DNA from: an uncultured Clostridia bacterium
Lineage (GTDB): Bacteria > Bacillota > Clostridia > TANB77 > CAG-508
Assembly (NCBI GenBank): GCA_944386645.1
Contig: CALXBW010000011.1
Span: forward strand, 1-54,610
Length of the DNA stretch: 54,610 nt
Reading direction: 5' to 3'
Shown piece by piece: positions 48,091 to 54,610 of this stretch (position 1 is the first letter of the stretch; each line of letters starts with the position of its first letter). The position numbers were made by a program, and so were the translations under genes. The notes beneath the pieces were generated by a model. It was not told the origin of the DNA. It did not search any database and saw nothing but the letters and a program-made list of their open reading frames with translations.

Positions 48091-49902
48091 TTAATCATCA
48101 TCTAATTTTAAAACAGATAAAAATGCTTCTTGTGGTATTTCTACATTTCCAATTTGTCTCATTTTCTTCTTACCTTTTTTCTGCTTTTCTAATAATTTCT
48201 TTTTCCTTGTAATATCTCCACCATAACATTTTGCAAGTACATCTTTTCTCATAGCAGAAATTGTTTCTCTTGCAATTATTTTTCCACCTATAACAGCCTG
48301 TAATGGAATTTCAAATAATTGTCTTGGTATTACTGTTTTTAATTTCTCTATCATTTTTTTGCCTCTTTCATATGCAGTATCTTTGTGAACAATAAAAGAT
48401 AATGCATCTACAGGCTGACCATTTATATGTATATCCAATTTTACTAAATTTGATTTTCTATACTCTTTAAACTCATAATCAAATGATGCATAACCCTTTG
48501 TCTTAGATTTTAAAGTATCAAAAAAATCATATACAATCTCATTTAATGGCAATTCATATTCTAATATAACTCTGTTTTGATCCAAATATTTCATATCAAT
48601 ATAGACTCCTCGCCTATCTTGACATACTTTCATTACATTTCCAACAAAATCCTTTGGCAACATTATTTCTGCTTTTACTATTGGCTCTTCCATAAAACTT
48701 ATTTCTGCTAATTTTGGTAAATCTGCTGGGTTATATAAATCAATTACTTCCCCATTAGTTTTATGAACCTTATATATAACAGATGGAGCTGTAGTAATTA
48801 ATCCAATATTAAATTCCCTATCTAATCTTTCTTGAACAATCTCCAAATGTAACAATCCCAAAAATCCACATCTAAATCCGAAACCTAACGCTATAGAAGT
48901 CTCTGGCTCATACTCTAATGCTGCATCATTTAACTTTAGTTTTTCAAGTGCCAACTTTAAATTATCATATTCACTTCCATCTAAAGGATACAATCCACAG
49001 TATACCATTGAATTAGCCTTTTTGTATCCTGGTAATGGCTCCTTTGCTTTGTTTGATGTTTTTGTAATTGTATCTCCTACATGTACATCAGATACATTTT
49101 TCACACTAGCTGCTATATAACCAACTTCTCCAGCTTCTAATGAATCTGTTGGTATATATCTACCTGCGCCAAAATATCCTACTTCTGTTACAGTAAATTT
49201 TTTACCAGTTGCCATAAATAAAATTTCGTCACCATCAGTAACTTTTCCATTTTTCACTCTAACATAACTTACAGCACCTTTATAATTATCATAAAATGAA
49301 TCAAAGATTAAGCATTGTAGTGGAGCTTCTACATCTCCATTTGGTGCTGGTATATCTGTAACTATTCTTTCTAAAACTTCTTTAACATTTAGTCCTGTTT
49401 TTGCAGAAATACATGGAGCATCTTCTGCTGGTATACCTATAATATCTTCAATCTCTTTTTTAACTTCATCTGGTCTTGCATTAGGTAAATCAATTTTGTT
49501 TATTACAGGTATTATTTCTAAATTATTATCTAAAGCTAGATATACATTTGCCAATGTTTGTGCTTCTATGCCCTGACTACTATCAACTACTAAAATTGCT
49601 CCTTCACATGCTGCTAAACTTCTTGACACTTCATAATTAAAATCAACATGCCCTGGTGTGTCTATTAAATTAAATATATATTCTTTTCCATCATCTGCTT
49701 TATATTTCATTCTAACAGCTTGAGCTTTAATTGTAATACCTCTTTCTCTTTCTATTTCCATATTATCAAGTACTTGAGATTCCATCTCTCTTTCTGATAA
49801 AGCTCCTGTCATTTCAATCATTCTATCTGCTAAAGTAGATTTACCATGATCTATATGTGCTATTATACTAAAATTTCTAATATTATCCTGTTTTTTATCC
49901 AT
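48091..49902 (-). CDS. lepA: Elongation factor 4 (LepA), ribosomal GTPase
   Basis: About 603 residues. The G motifs are [13 protein letters not shown], a [12 protein letters not shown] switch I, DTPGHVDF and [10 protein letters not shown]-2-like domains II-V follow, with [24 protein letters not shown]. The LepA-specific C-terminal domain ends [32 protein letters not shown]. It binds ribosomes and helps initiation and back-translocation. GGAGG lies inside the first codons of the longer frame, so the ATG at 49902 (MDKKQDN) is the better start. Confidence 0.97.
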   Translation of the reverse strand: MDKKQDNIRNFSIIAHIDHGKSTLADRMIEMTGALSEREMESQVLDNMEIERERGITIKAQAVRMKYKADDGKEYIFNLIDTPGHVDFNYEVSRSLAACEGAILVVDSSQGIEAQTLANVYLALDNNLEIIPVINKIDLPNARPDEVKKEIEDIIGIPAEDAPCISAKTGLNVKEVLERIVTDIPAPNGDVEAPLQCLIFDSFYDNYKGAVSYVRVKNGKVTDGDEILFMATGKKFTVTEVGYFGAGRYIPTDSLEAGEVGYIAASVKNVSDVHVGDTITKTSNKAKEPLPGYKKANSMVYCGLYPLDGSEYDNLKLALEKLKLNDAALEYEPETSIALGFGFRCGFLGLLHLEIVQERLDREFNIGLITTAPSVIYKVHKTNGEVIDLYNPADLPKLAEISFMEEPIVKAEIMLPKDFVGNVMKVCQDRRGVYIDMKYLDQNRVILEYELPLNEIVYDFFDTLKSKTKGYASFDYEFKEYRKSNLVKLDIHINGQPVDALSFIVHKDTAYERGKKMIEKLKTVIPRQLFEIPLQAVIGGKIIARETISAMRKDVLAKCYGGDITRKKKLLEKQKKGKKKMRQIGNVEIPQEAFLSVLKLDDD

Positions 49903-50050
49903 ATTCTCCTCCATAAATCAAAATATATTTTAACACATGAATAATTTAAAAACAAGAATCTGACATACTTATTAGTATTTTATAATGATAATTATTCAAA
50001 TTATAATGATTCTTTATTTATCACAAATATAGGATAAATAGAGAGTTTAT

Positions 50051-50221
50051 ATGAAAGAAAAAGAAATAAACAAAAATAAATCTAATGATAAAAAAGTATT
50101 TGCAATTGCTATATTATTAGTTATAATATTTATACTTATAGGAAACTTGGGAAATAATGCTGAAAAGAATCAAATACATATTTCTCAAAGATATGAACCT
50201 TGCAGTAAATGTAAACCATAA
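50051..50221 (+). CDS. Possible small single-pass membrane protein (56 residues)
   Basis: Reads MKEKEINKNKSNDKK, then a strong hydrophobic segment (VFAIAILLVIIFILIG) and a short tail ending EPCSKCKP. The Lys/Asn-rich N-terminus and one membrane span are coherent, and the CxxC at the end is notable. The ribosome-binding site is weak, so it may be weakly expressed or not a gene. Confidence 0.5.
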   Translation: MKEKEINKNKSNDKKVFAIAILLVIIFILIGNLGNNAEKNQIHISQRYEPCSKCKP

Positions 50222-50328
50222 AACATTAAATATACTAGTATAATAGTATAAAATAATACAAAAAAATTTTTGTATATTTAAGATAATAGTTAACATGTAA
50301 AAGTTCCCATCCATTAAAACACAACTAG

Positions 50329-50357
50329 TTGATAAAAATTCTTACATTTTATAATAT
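50329..50357 (+). promoter_or_regulatory. Probable promoter of the 50394 gene
   Basis: TTGATA (50329-50334), 17 bases, TAATAT (50352-50357; an overlapping TATAAT begins at 50350). A 30-base leader with AAGGAGG precedes the ATG. Confidence 0.6.
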
Positions 50358-50393
50358 AACTATAAACAGTAATTTATAAGGAGGATTAAAATT

Positions 50394-51488
50394 ATGAATT
50401 TCGAAAAATTAAAAGAAAAAATAAAAAATTTAAATTGTGAATCTAAAGAAGAATTAAAAAGCTTTGAAGAAAATCTAGATATAACATTAGATAATTTTAA
50501 TGAATTAGTTGAAGATATATTTAGTGATAAAATTAAAGAATTGGACTTAAACAAAGTTCCTTATATTATTGATCAACTATATCAATCTAATGATAAATTA
50601 AAATTTATGCTATGTTGCATATTAATTGAATCAACCTGCTTTGATATACCATTTATAACAAATTTAGAAAATTACCCTTTATTTAGAGCAAAATATGAAA
50701 CTTTAAAAAATACTTTAGTTACTGTTTATGAAACAGTTGATAATGGCATCTCTAATTGTATGGCTTTAATAATTTTAAATAATGATCCAAAATTTGAATT
50801 ATTAATAAAAGAAGAAAAAGATAGATTAATTAATGCCACTAATCGCAAATTAAAAGACATCATTCAATATTTAAAAAATTCAAAAAACATTAATAGTAAT
50901 GTTTATGGAGATTTAGAAGTTATTATTGATTTAGCAAGTTATATGAATAATAAAAAAATTACACAACAAATAGAAGAACTTACATCATTACCTTTAGATT
51001 TTGCTTGTCATTTATTTATAGCTAAATATAAGTTAATTAATAAAATACCTATCAAAATAGAAGAAATAGATAAATTACTAAAAGATAAAAAAGAAATAGA
51101 TAGAGTAGTTTCTATCTTTGAAAGCAATAATGCTCTTAACCTATTACCTTTAAGTCAAATAACTCAAGAAGAAATCGCTAAATCCGCAATGATTAATTGG
51201 TTAAAATATCCAACAGAATTAGGAAAAGAACCTGATGATATTGGCTTATTAGGGACTTTAGATTTAAATGATGAAATTGTTTATGTTTATAAATTTAAAA
51301 GTCATATTTTTAAAGACAAGGGTTATATGGTTGGAATATCTGGTGGTTATGAAAAAGATAAAATTACTTCTATTTCAACTGGATTAACTTTTTCACAATT
51401 TGAAAAATTAGAAAATGATTTTATGAAACAAGCAAAAAAATTAGTTGAATTTATTAAAGATTATTGGAAAAATGCGGCAGTTAAATGA
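50394..51488 (+). CDS. Unrecognised soluble alpha-helical protein (364 residues)
   Basis: I do not recognise a family. The chain is mostly helical and acidic in the first two-thirds, with repeats of amphipathic helices (FEKLKEKIKNLNCESKEEL, NKVPYIIDQLYQSNDKL). The last ~110 residues look like a beta-containing domain (IGLLGTLDLNDEIVYVYKFKSHIFKDKGYMVGISGGY). There is no signal peptide and no membrane helix. AAGGAGG is ideally placed before the ATG and a promoter is visible. It sits in the accessory right end among genes of no common theme. A SMI1/SUKH-like or immunity-type role could be imagined from the C-terminal domain, but I do not claim it. Confidence 0.8.
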   Translation: MNFEKLKEKIKNLNCESKEELKSFEENLDITLDNFNELVEDIFSDKIKELDLNKVPYIIDQLYQSNDKLKFMLCCILIESTCFDIPFITNLENYPLFRAKYETLKNTLVTVYETVDNGISNCMALIILNNDPKFELLIKEEKDRLINATNRKLKDIIQYLKNSKNINSNVYGDLEVIIDLASYMNNKKITQQIEELTSLPLDFACHLFIAKYKLINKIPIKIEEIDKLLKDKKEIDRVVSIFESNNALNLLPLSQITQEEIAKSAMINWLKYPTELGKEPDDIGLLGTLDLNDEIVYVYKFKSHIFKDKGYMVGISGGYEKDKITSISTGLTFSQFEKLENDFMKQAKKLVEFIKDYWKNAAVK

Positions 51489-51584
51489 TAATTATTTTTA
51501 TAGTATATTATTCAATTAATTTAAAAAAATTGGATATATAATTGTATGCTTAATAAGTTCTATTACTTATAGATTAGTACGAAA

Positions 51585-51679
51585 TAAATATTTTAATTCT
51601 TCTCATTTTATATTTTCTAGAATTAGTGAATAGTATAAATGTGCTATCTAAGCATATTTAAAAACTATTCACTATTAAT
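51585..51679. repeat. Interspersed hairpin repeat, copy 1
   Basis: Starts TAAATATTTTAATTCTTCTC and contains TAGTGAATAGT, an inner hairpin (ATGTGCTatctAAGCATAT) and ACTATTCACTA, the exact inverse of the first arm. It recurs at 52503-52624 on the other side of the GNAT gene. It resembles a small non-coding, MITE-like or RNA-hairpin element. Confidence 0.7.
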
Positions 51680-51764
51680 ATAAAATATTGATATTGTTTA
51701 TTAATTTTTAAGTATATAGTATGTAGATTATTGTTTAAATACAAATTTCTACCTCTTACTATAT

Positions 51765-52271
51765 CTATAAATTATACTCATATACATTCTCATATAGAGT
51801 TTGATTAGGTAACTTAAATTCTCTTTTTTTAATAAATTTGCCACCCATTTTTTTATAGAAACCATTTGATTTATTTTCTTCTAAACAACCTACAATCATT
51901 TTTTTATATCCTGCTTTTCTTGCTTCATTAAATGCTTTTTGTATTAATTCTTCTCCAATTCCATTTTTTTGATATTCTTTTAATACATAAAGTGACTGTA
52001 ATTCTAAATATTCTTTATACTCATCATTTTTAATTTTAGATAACTTTAAAAAAGCTATTATTTTGTTGTCTTTTTTTATTATGTATTGCATATTTGATCT
52101 TTCATCAAAATTATTTATAGCATCGATATATCTCTTTTCTTCCGTTTTTTTTAAATTATCAAGGAATTCATCATTTACAATACCTCTATATGTTTCATTC
52201 CATGTTTTTGTTATAAATTCTGCAATTGCCTTGCAGTCTTCTTTTCGGCTCTTTTCAATGTTCCATTTCAT
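51765..52271 (-). CDS. GNAT-family N-acetyltransferase
   Basis: 168 residues. The acetyl-CoA-binding motif A is seen as ELQSLYVLKEYQKNGIGEELIQKAFNEAR, with Q-x-x-G-I-G as the pyrophosphate loop. The N-terminus (EDCKAIAEFITKTWNETYRGIVNDEFLDNL) resembles GNATs that act on small amines or peptides, such as PaiA/PhnO-like proteins. NGFYKKMGGKFIKKREFKL closes the fold. The acceptor is unknown. The gene is flanked by two copies of the same hairpin repeat, which hints at recent mobility. Confidence 0.9.
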   Translation of the reverse strand: MKWNIEKSRKEDCKAIAEFITKTWNETYRGIVNDEFLDNLKKTEEKRYIDAINNFDERSNMQYIIKKDNKIIAFLKLSKIKNDEYKEYLELQSLYVLKEYQKNGIGEELIQKAFNEARKAGYKKMIVGCLEENKSNGFYKKMGGKFIKKREFKLPNQTLYENVYEYNL

Positions 52272-52479
52272 CTTTTACATTATTCCTTTCTTTTCTTATT
52301 TCTTTACATTTATTTTACTATTGTCATTTTAGTTTTAGGTACAATATATAATATCTTCTAATTTATTTTCTTAAACATAATTGCAACTAATAATAACCTA
52401 TATATATGCTCTCTTTGTTTTGATATAAAATATTCTAAAAACTAGTTTGTATATTTATTATTTTTCATATACCATAATA

Positions 52480-52509
52480 CTTTACATTCTAATTATTTAT
52501 ATTAAATAT
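52480..52509. other. Solitary CRISPR-repeat-like sequence
   Basis: TTTACATTCTAAT at 52481-52493 is identical to 13 bases of the array repeat. The following TATTTATATTAA matches the rest with one gap and one change. It is 43 kb from the array and alone. The region is AT-rich, so chance is possible. Confidence 0.3.
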
Positions 52510-52624
52510 TTTAATTCTTCTCGTTTTATATTTTCTAGAATTAGTGAATAATGAAGATTGAATAATTAATAGTGAATAGTACAAATGTGCTATCTAAGCA
52601 TATTTAAAAACTATTCACTATTAA
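52503..52624. repeat. Interspersed hairpin repeat, copy 2 (with 28-base insert)
   Basis: Matches copy 1 over its whole length, with about 28 extra bases inside that duplicate the GTGAATA motif. Its outer arms TTAATAGTGAATAGT and ACTATTCACTATTAA are perfect 15-base inverted repeats. The rest of 52272-52839 has no gene; after the repeat come CATTCACTATTCA and a small hairpin around GACTTGTCAAAGTC. Confidence 0.7.
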
Positions 52625-52839
52625 CCATTCACTATTCATTTTTCACTGTGACTTGTCAAAGTCGCACATTTGGAGCGAATCACATACAAGTTACGAACTT
52701 TGTTCTCTTTCTAAATTATAAATTTATTATACATAATTTACTATAAGAATCCAACATAAAAATTGTATTTTTTACAAATTGTTATACTGGAGAAATTAAT
52801 CAATATAATTCAAATAGTGATTTTAGAGTATATATTTTA

Positions 52840-53889
52840 TTAGAAGTCAAAATCTAAATATGCATATTTTTTAGTTTTAAATTTTAAATAATTATCTATT
52901 TTTTCTTTAGCAAAATCAGAAATGTCGTTTACTCTTTTATAAGAATTAGCATATTCTACTAATGGAACTATATATCTTCTTTTAGCAGTTATACTAACGC
53001 AATATTTATCAAAAACAGGAGAATCGCTTTCTGCTATTTTTGTTGAGTTTCTAAATAATTTGAAACATTTTGAAATTTTTTCGTTAGTACAATTTTCTAT
53101 TTTATCTATTACTTCTTTTTCAGATAAAGTATATAAATCCTTTTTAGTTAAAAGATTTCTTTCAGACATTTTCTTTACAGTATCTGCTAAAAATTGCATT
53201 GCCAATTTATCTTCATTTGATACCCATAATGGCCATAATTGACTTGCTCCATCAATAAATTCTTCTGCTATGTTTTTCTCTTTAAACCCTAATTCTCTTA
53301 TACCGTCCTCATTTATTTGTATTTCAATATTAGAGTAAATTTCCTTGATTTTTTCTACATCCCAAACCACCTTAAAATATAGACCATTAGCTAAAGTATA
53401 TTCTAATCTATCTGCTGATAATTTTGGGGTATCGTTATCTGCTATTGGATATATATGATAATCATCTACTTCATTTACTTTTATATTATCTCTTTCTAGC
53501 AATTCCATTATTTCCTTTGAATTTTTTATCATATATGTTGTTAACTCTTCAGTAGATTCCTGTGTTTCATGGTCTCCATTCATAAAATCAATACAATGTT
53601 TAAATACAGGGGTACTAATATCATGAAAAAGTCCAGCAATTGTTTGCTTTTTATCTTTTGTAAAGTTACAAATTATTAAAGCAACTCCTATACTATGGTC
53701 TAAATTTGAATAAAAAAACTTATTATTAAATATTTTAGTATAGTCTGTTCCACAGCCACAACCAATTTTTCCTATTCTTTGCATTGCAGGTGTATTTATA
53801 TAGTCATATAAAAAATCTGGTATTTCATCTGATAACACTTTAAAATATTCTTTTATTGTTTCATTTAAATTTTCAAAATATTCATTCAT
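52840..53889 (-). CDS. HD-domain phosphohydrolase
   Basis: 349 residues. The HD signature is present: a first His in YSNLDHSIGVALI, then LFHDISTPVFKH (the HD pair), and an Asp in DRLEYTLANGLYFK. The family hydrolyses nucleotides or cyclic dinucleotides with divalent metals; the arrangement resembles dNTP-triphosphohydrolase-like proteins. About 200 residues of C-terminal helical sequence have no motif I know. GGAG lies before the ATG. It follows the histidine phosphatase by 26 bases, so they are probably cotranscribed. Confidence 0.85.
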   Translation of the reverse strand: MNEYFENLNETIKEYFKVLSDEIPDFLYDYINTPAMQRIGKIGCGCGTDYTKIFNNKFFYSNLDHSIGVALIICNFTKDKKQTIAGLFHDISTPVFKHCIDFMNGDHETQESTEELTTYMIKNSKEIMELLERDNIKVNEVDDYHIYPIADNDTPKLSADRLEYTLANGLYFKVVWDVEKIKEIYSNIEIQINEDGIRELGFKEKNIAEEFIDGASQLWPLWVSNEDKLAMQFLADTVKKMSERNLLTKKDLYTLSEKEVIDKIENCTNEKISKCFKLFRNSTKIAESDSPVFDKYCVSITAKRRYIVPLVEYANSYKRVNDISDFAKEKIDNYLKFKTKKYAYLDFDF

Positions 53890-53915
53890 TAATTTTTCTC
53901 CATTTCTAGTTTAAT

Positions 53916-54443
53916 TTAAAAAGTAGTCTCAAAAATTTCAGCAGGTTTCATATCTCCACAATCACAAATAGATTGAAAAGCCATTTTATGTGCAACTACA
54001 ATTATTGTATCATATTTTTCTTTATATTTATCAATAACAGACATAACTCTATTCTTTAATTGTTCTTTTGTTTCCCATTTTCTTTTTTCATTAGTTGGAT
54101 AAACTCCATTATTTTCAATATAATCTTTATAGTATTCTTTCATTTCATTACTATTTTTGTATTGATATGTAAGGTCTGGTTGCCATTCTCTAATATCTGG
54201 TTCGACCACAATTTCAAGTCCCGTTTCTTTGGATATTATACTAGCTGTTTGCAATGCTCTTGTATATGGTGATGTTACAATAATTTGTGCATTTTTTAAT
54301 CTAGTATCTTTTGATGTTTCTATAACATCTTTTATTCTATCTTCTTTCAATGGTGCAAAATCATGTCCTTGTCCTATAAATCCGTGTGTATCCCCATATG
54401 TATAATCTGGTTTACCATGTCTAATTAAATAAAATGTTGCCAT
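53916..54443 (-). CDS. Histidine phosphatase family protein (phosphoglycerate-mutase-like)
   Basis: About 175 residues. The phospho-acceptor motif LIRHGKPDY comes at the very start, then the second conserved Arg in TSPYTRALQTA and a late His in VVAHKMAFQS. EPDIREWQPD may carry the acid. The substrate could be a sugar phosphate, nucleotide or phosphoprotein. AGGAGG favours the ATG at 54443 over the frame start at 54449. It likely shares a transcript with the HD-domain gene. Confidence 0.9.
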   Translation of the reverse strand: MATFYLIRHGKPDYTYGDTHGFIGQGHDFAPLKEDRIKDVIETSKDTRLKNAQIIVTSPYTRALQTASIISKETGLEIVVEPDIREWQPDLTYQYKNSNEMKEYYKDYIENNGVYPTNEKRKWETKEQLKNRVMSVIDKYKEKYDTIIVVAHKMAFQSICDCGDMKPAEIFETTF

Positions 54444-54531
54444 ATTCATTCCTCCTATTAATATAATAAAAATATATATTTTTTTACATTTTATTATACT
54501 TATACATTTTTATCAATGCTTTTTATAGATT

Positions 54532-54609
54532 TCAATCTGTTACTGGTACTGTTTCTATTACTTTTTCTACTAAATTACTTGAGACTTTTCCTTCAGCACT
54601 TATATTTAA
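54532..54609 (-). CDS. C-terminal fragment of an unidentified protein (cut by the right edge)
   Basis: An open frame enters from the right edge and ends with a TGA at 54532. The visible tail reads LNISAEGKVSSNLVEKVIETVPVTD. It is too short to assign a family. The codon pattern and the gap to the next gene fit a real coding end. Confidence 0.5.
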   Translation of the reverse strand, partial: LNISAEGKVSSNLVEKVIETVPVTD

Positions 54610-54610
54610 T

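Noticed and set aside
50117-50314. Minus-strand open frame of 65 codons
   Set aside because: Overlaps the more plausible small plus-strand membrane protein and lacks a ribosome-binding site.

Overview
This is a very AT-rich chromosomal window from a low-GC Gram-positive bacterium, most likely an anaerobic clostridium-type Bacillota. The evidence is the PolC-type replicase, RadA-DisA, DivIVA/SepF, a glycine T-box, many strong Shine-Dalgarno sites and Arg codons that are nearly all AGA. Almost every gene is on the minus strand; only a few small or unrecognised genes are on the plus strand.

Layout, left to right. Positions 1-206 hold an internally deleted AAA-ATPase remnant. 367-6109 hold rlmCD and polC. 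6257-9670 is a large CRISPR array (52 repeats, 51 spacers by hand count), with its leader at the high-coordinate end. 9913-18202 is a complete type I-B (Tneap/Cst type) cas operon, transcribed towards the array in the order cas6-cas8b1-cas7-cas5-cas3-cas4-cas1-cas2. In it, cas5 is split by a one-base frame change. 18600-21612 encodes a large pilin-like surface protein whose C-terminus looks like the variable region of a diversity-generating retroelement (DGR) target, and it too ends with a one-base frame change. It lies directly behind radA-disA (21628-24080). Next come a GH15 glucoamylase-like enzyme, a beta-CASP metallohydrolase, an unknown coiled-coil protein and the FtsK/SpoIIIE translocase (to 31546). 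The block 31760-38447 is a cell-division, RNA-modification and repair cluster: coiled-coil protein, rsmD, divIVA, sepF, an HlyD-like protein, miaA and mutL. A 43-residue Cys-rich membrane peptide follows on the plus strand. After it come an AI-2E-type permease, glycyl-tRNA synthetase under a glycine T-box, a MacB/FtsX-type ABC exporter, a lone NuoE-like ferredoxin, a small plus-strand gene, rlmB and lepA. The right end (50-54.6 kb) is accessory: unknown plus-strand genes, a GNAT acetyltransferase flanked by two copies of a hairpin repeat, an HD phosphohydrolase, a histidine phosphatase and a partial gene.

The most interesting observation is that the two genes with an apparent frame break (cas5 and the DGR-like gene) both change frame at a TA-CGG sequence. 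By eye these are the only two in-frame CGG codons in any gene of the window. This could mean +1 frameshifting at a hungry or unassigned CGG codon, or two independent mutations or assembly errors. Other points are a 38-bp perfect palindrome beside the pre-crRNA promoter, a block duplication of four spacers, and a pair of spacers taken in the same register from two alleles of one target gene.
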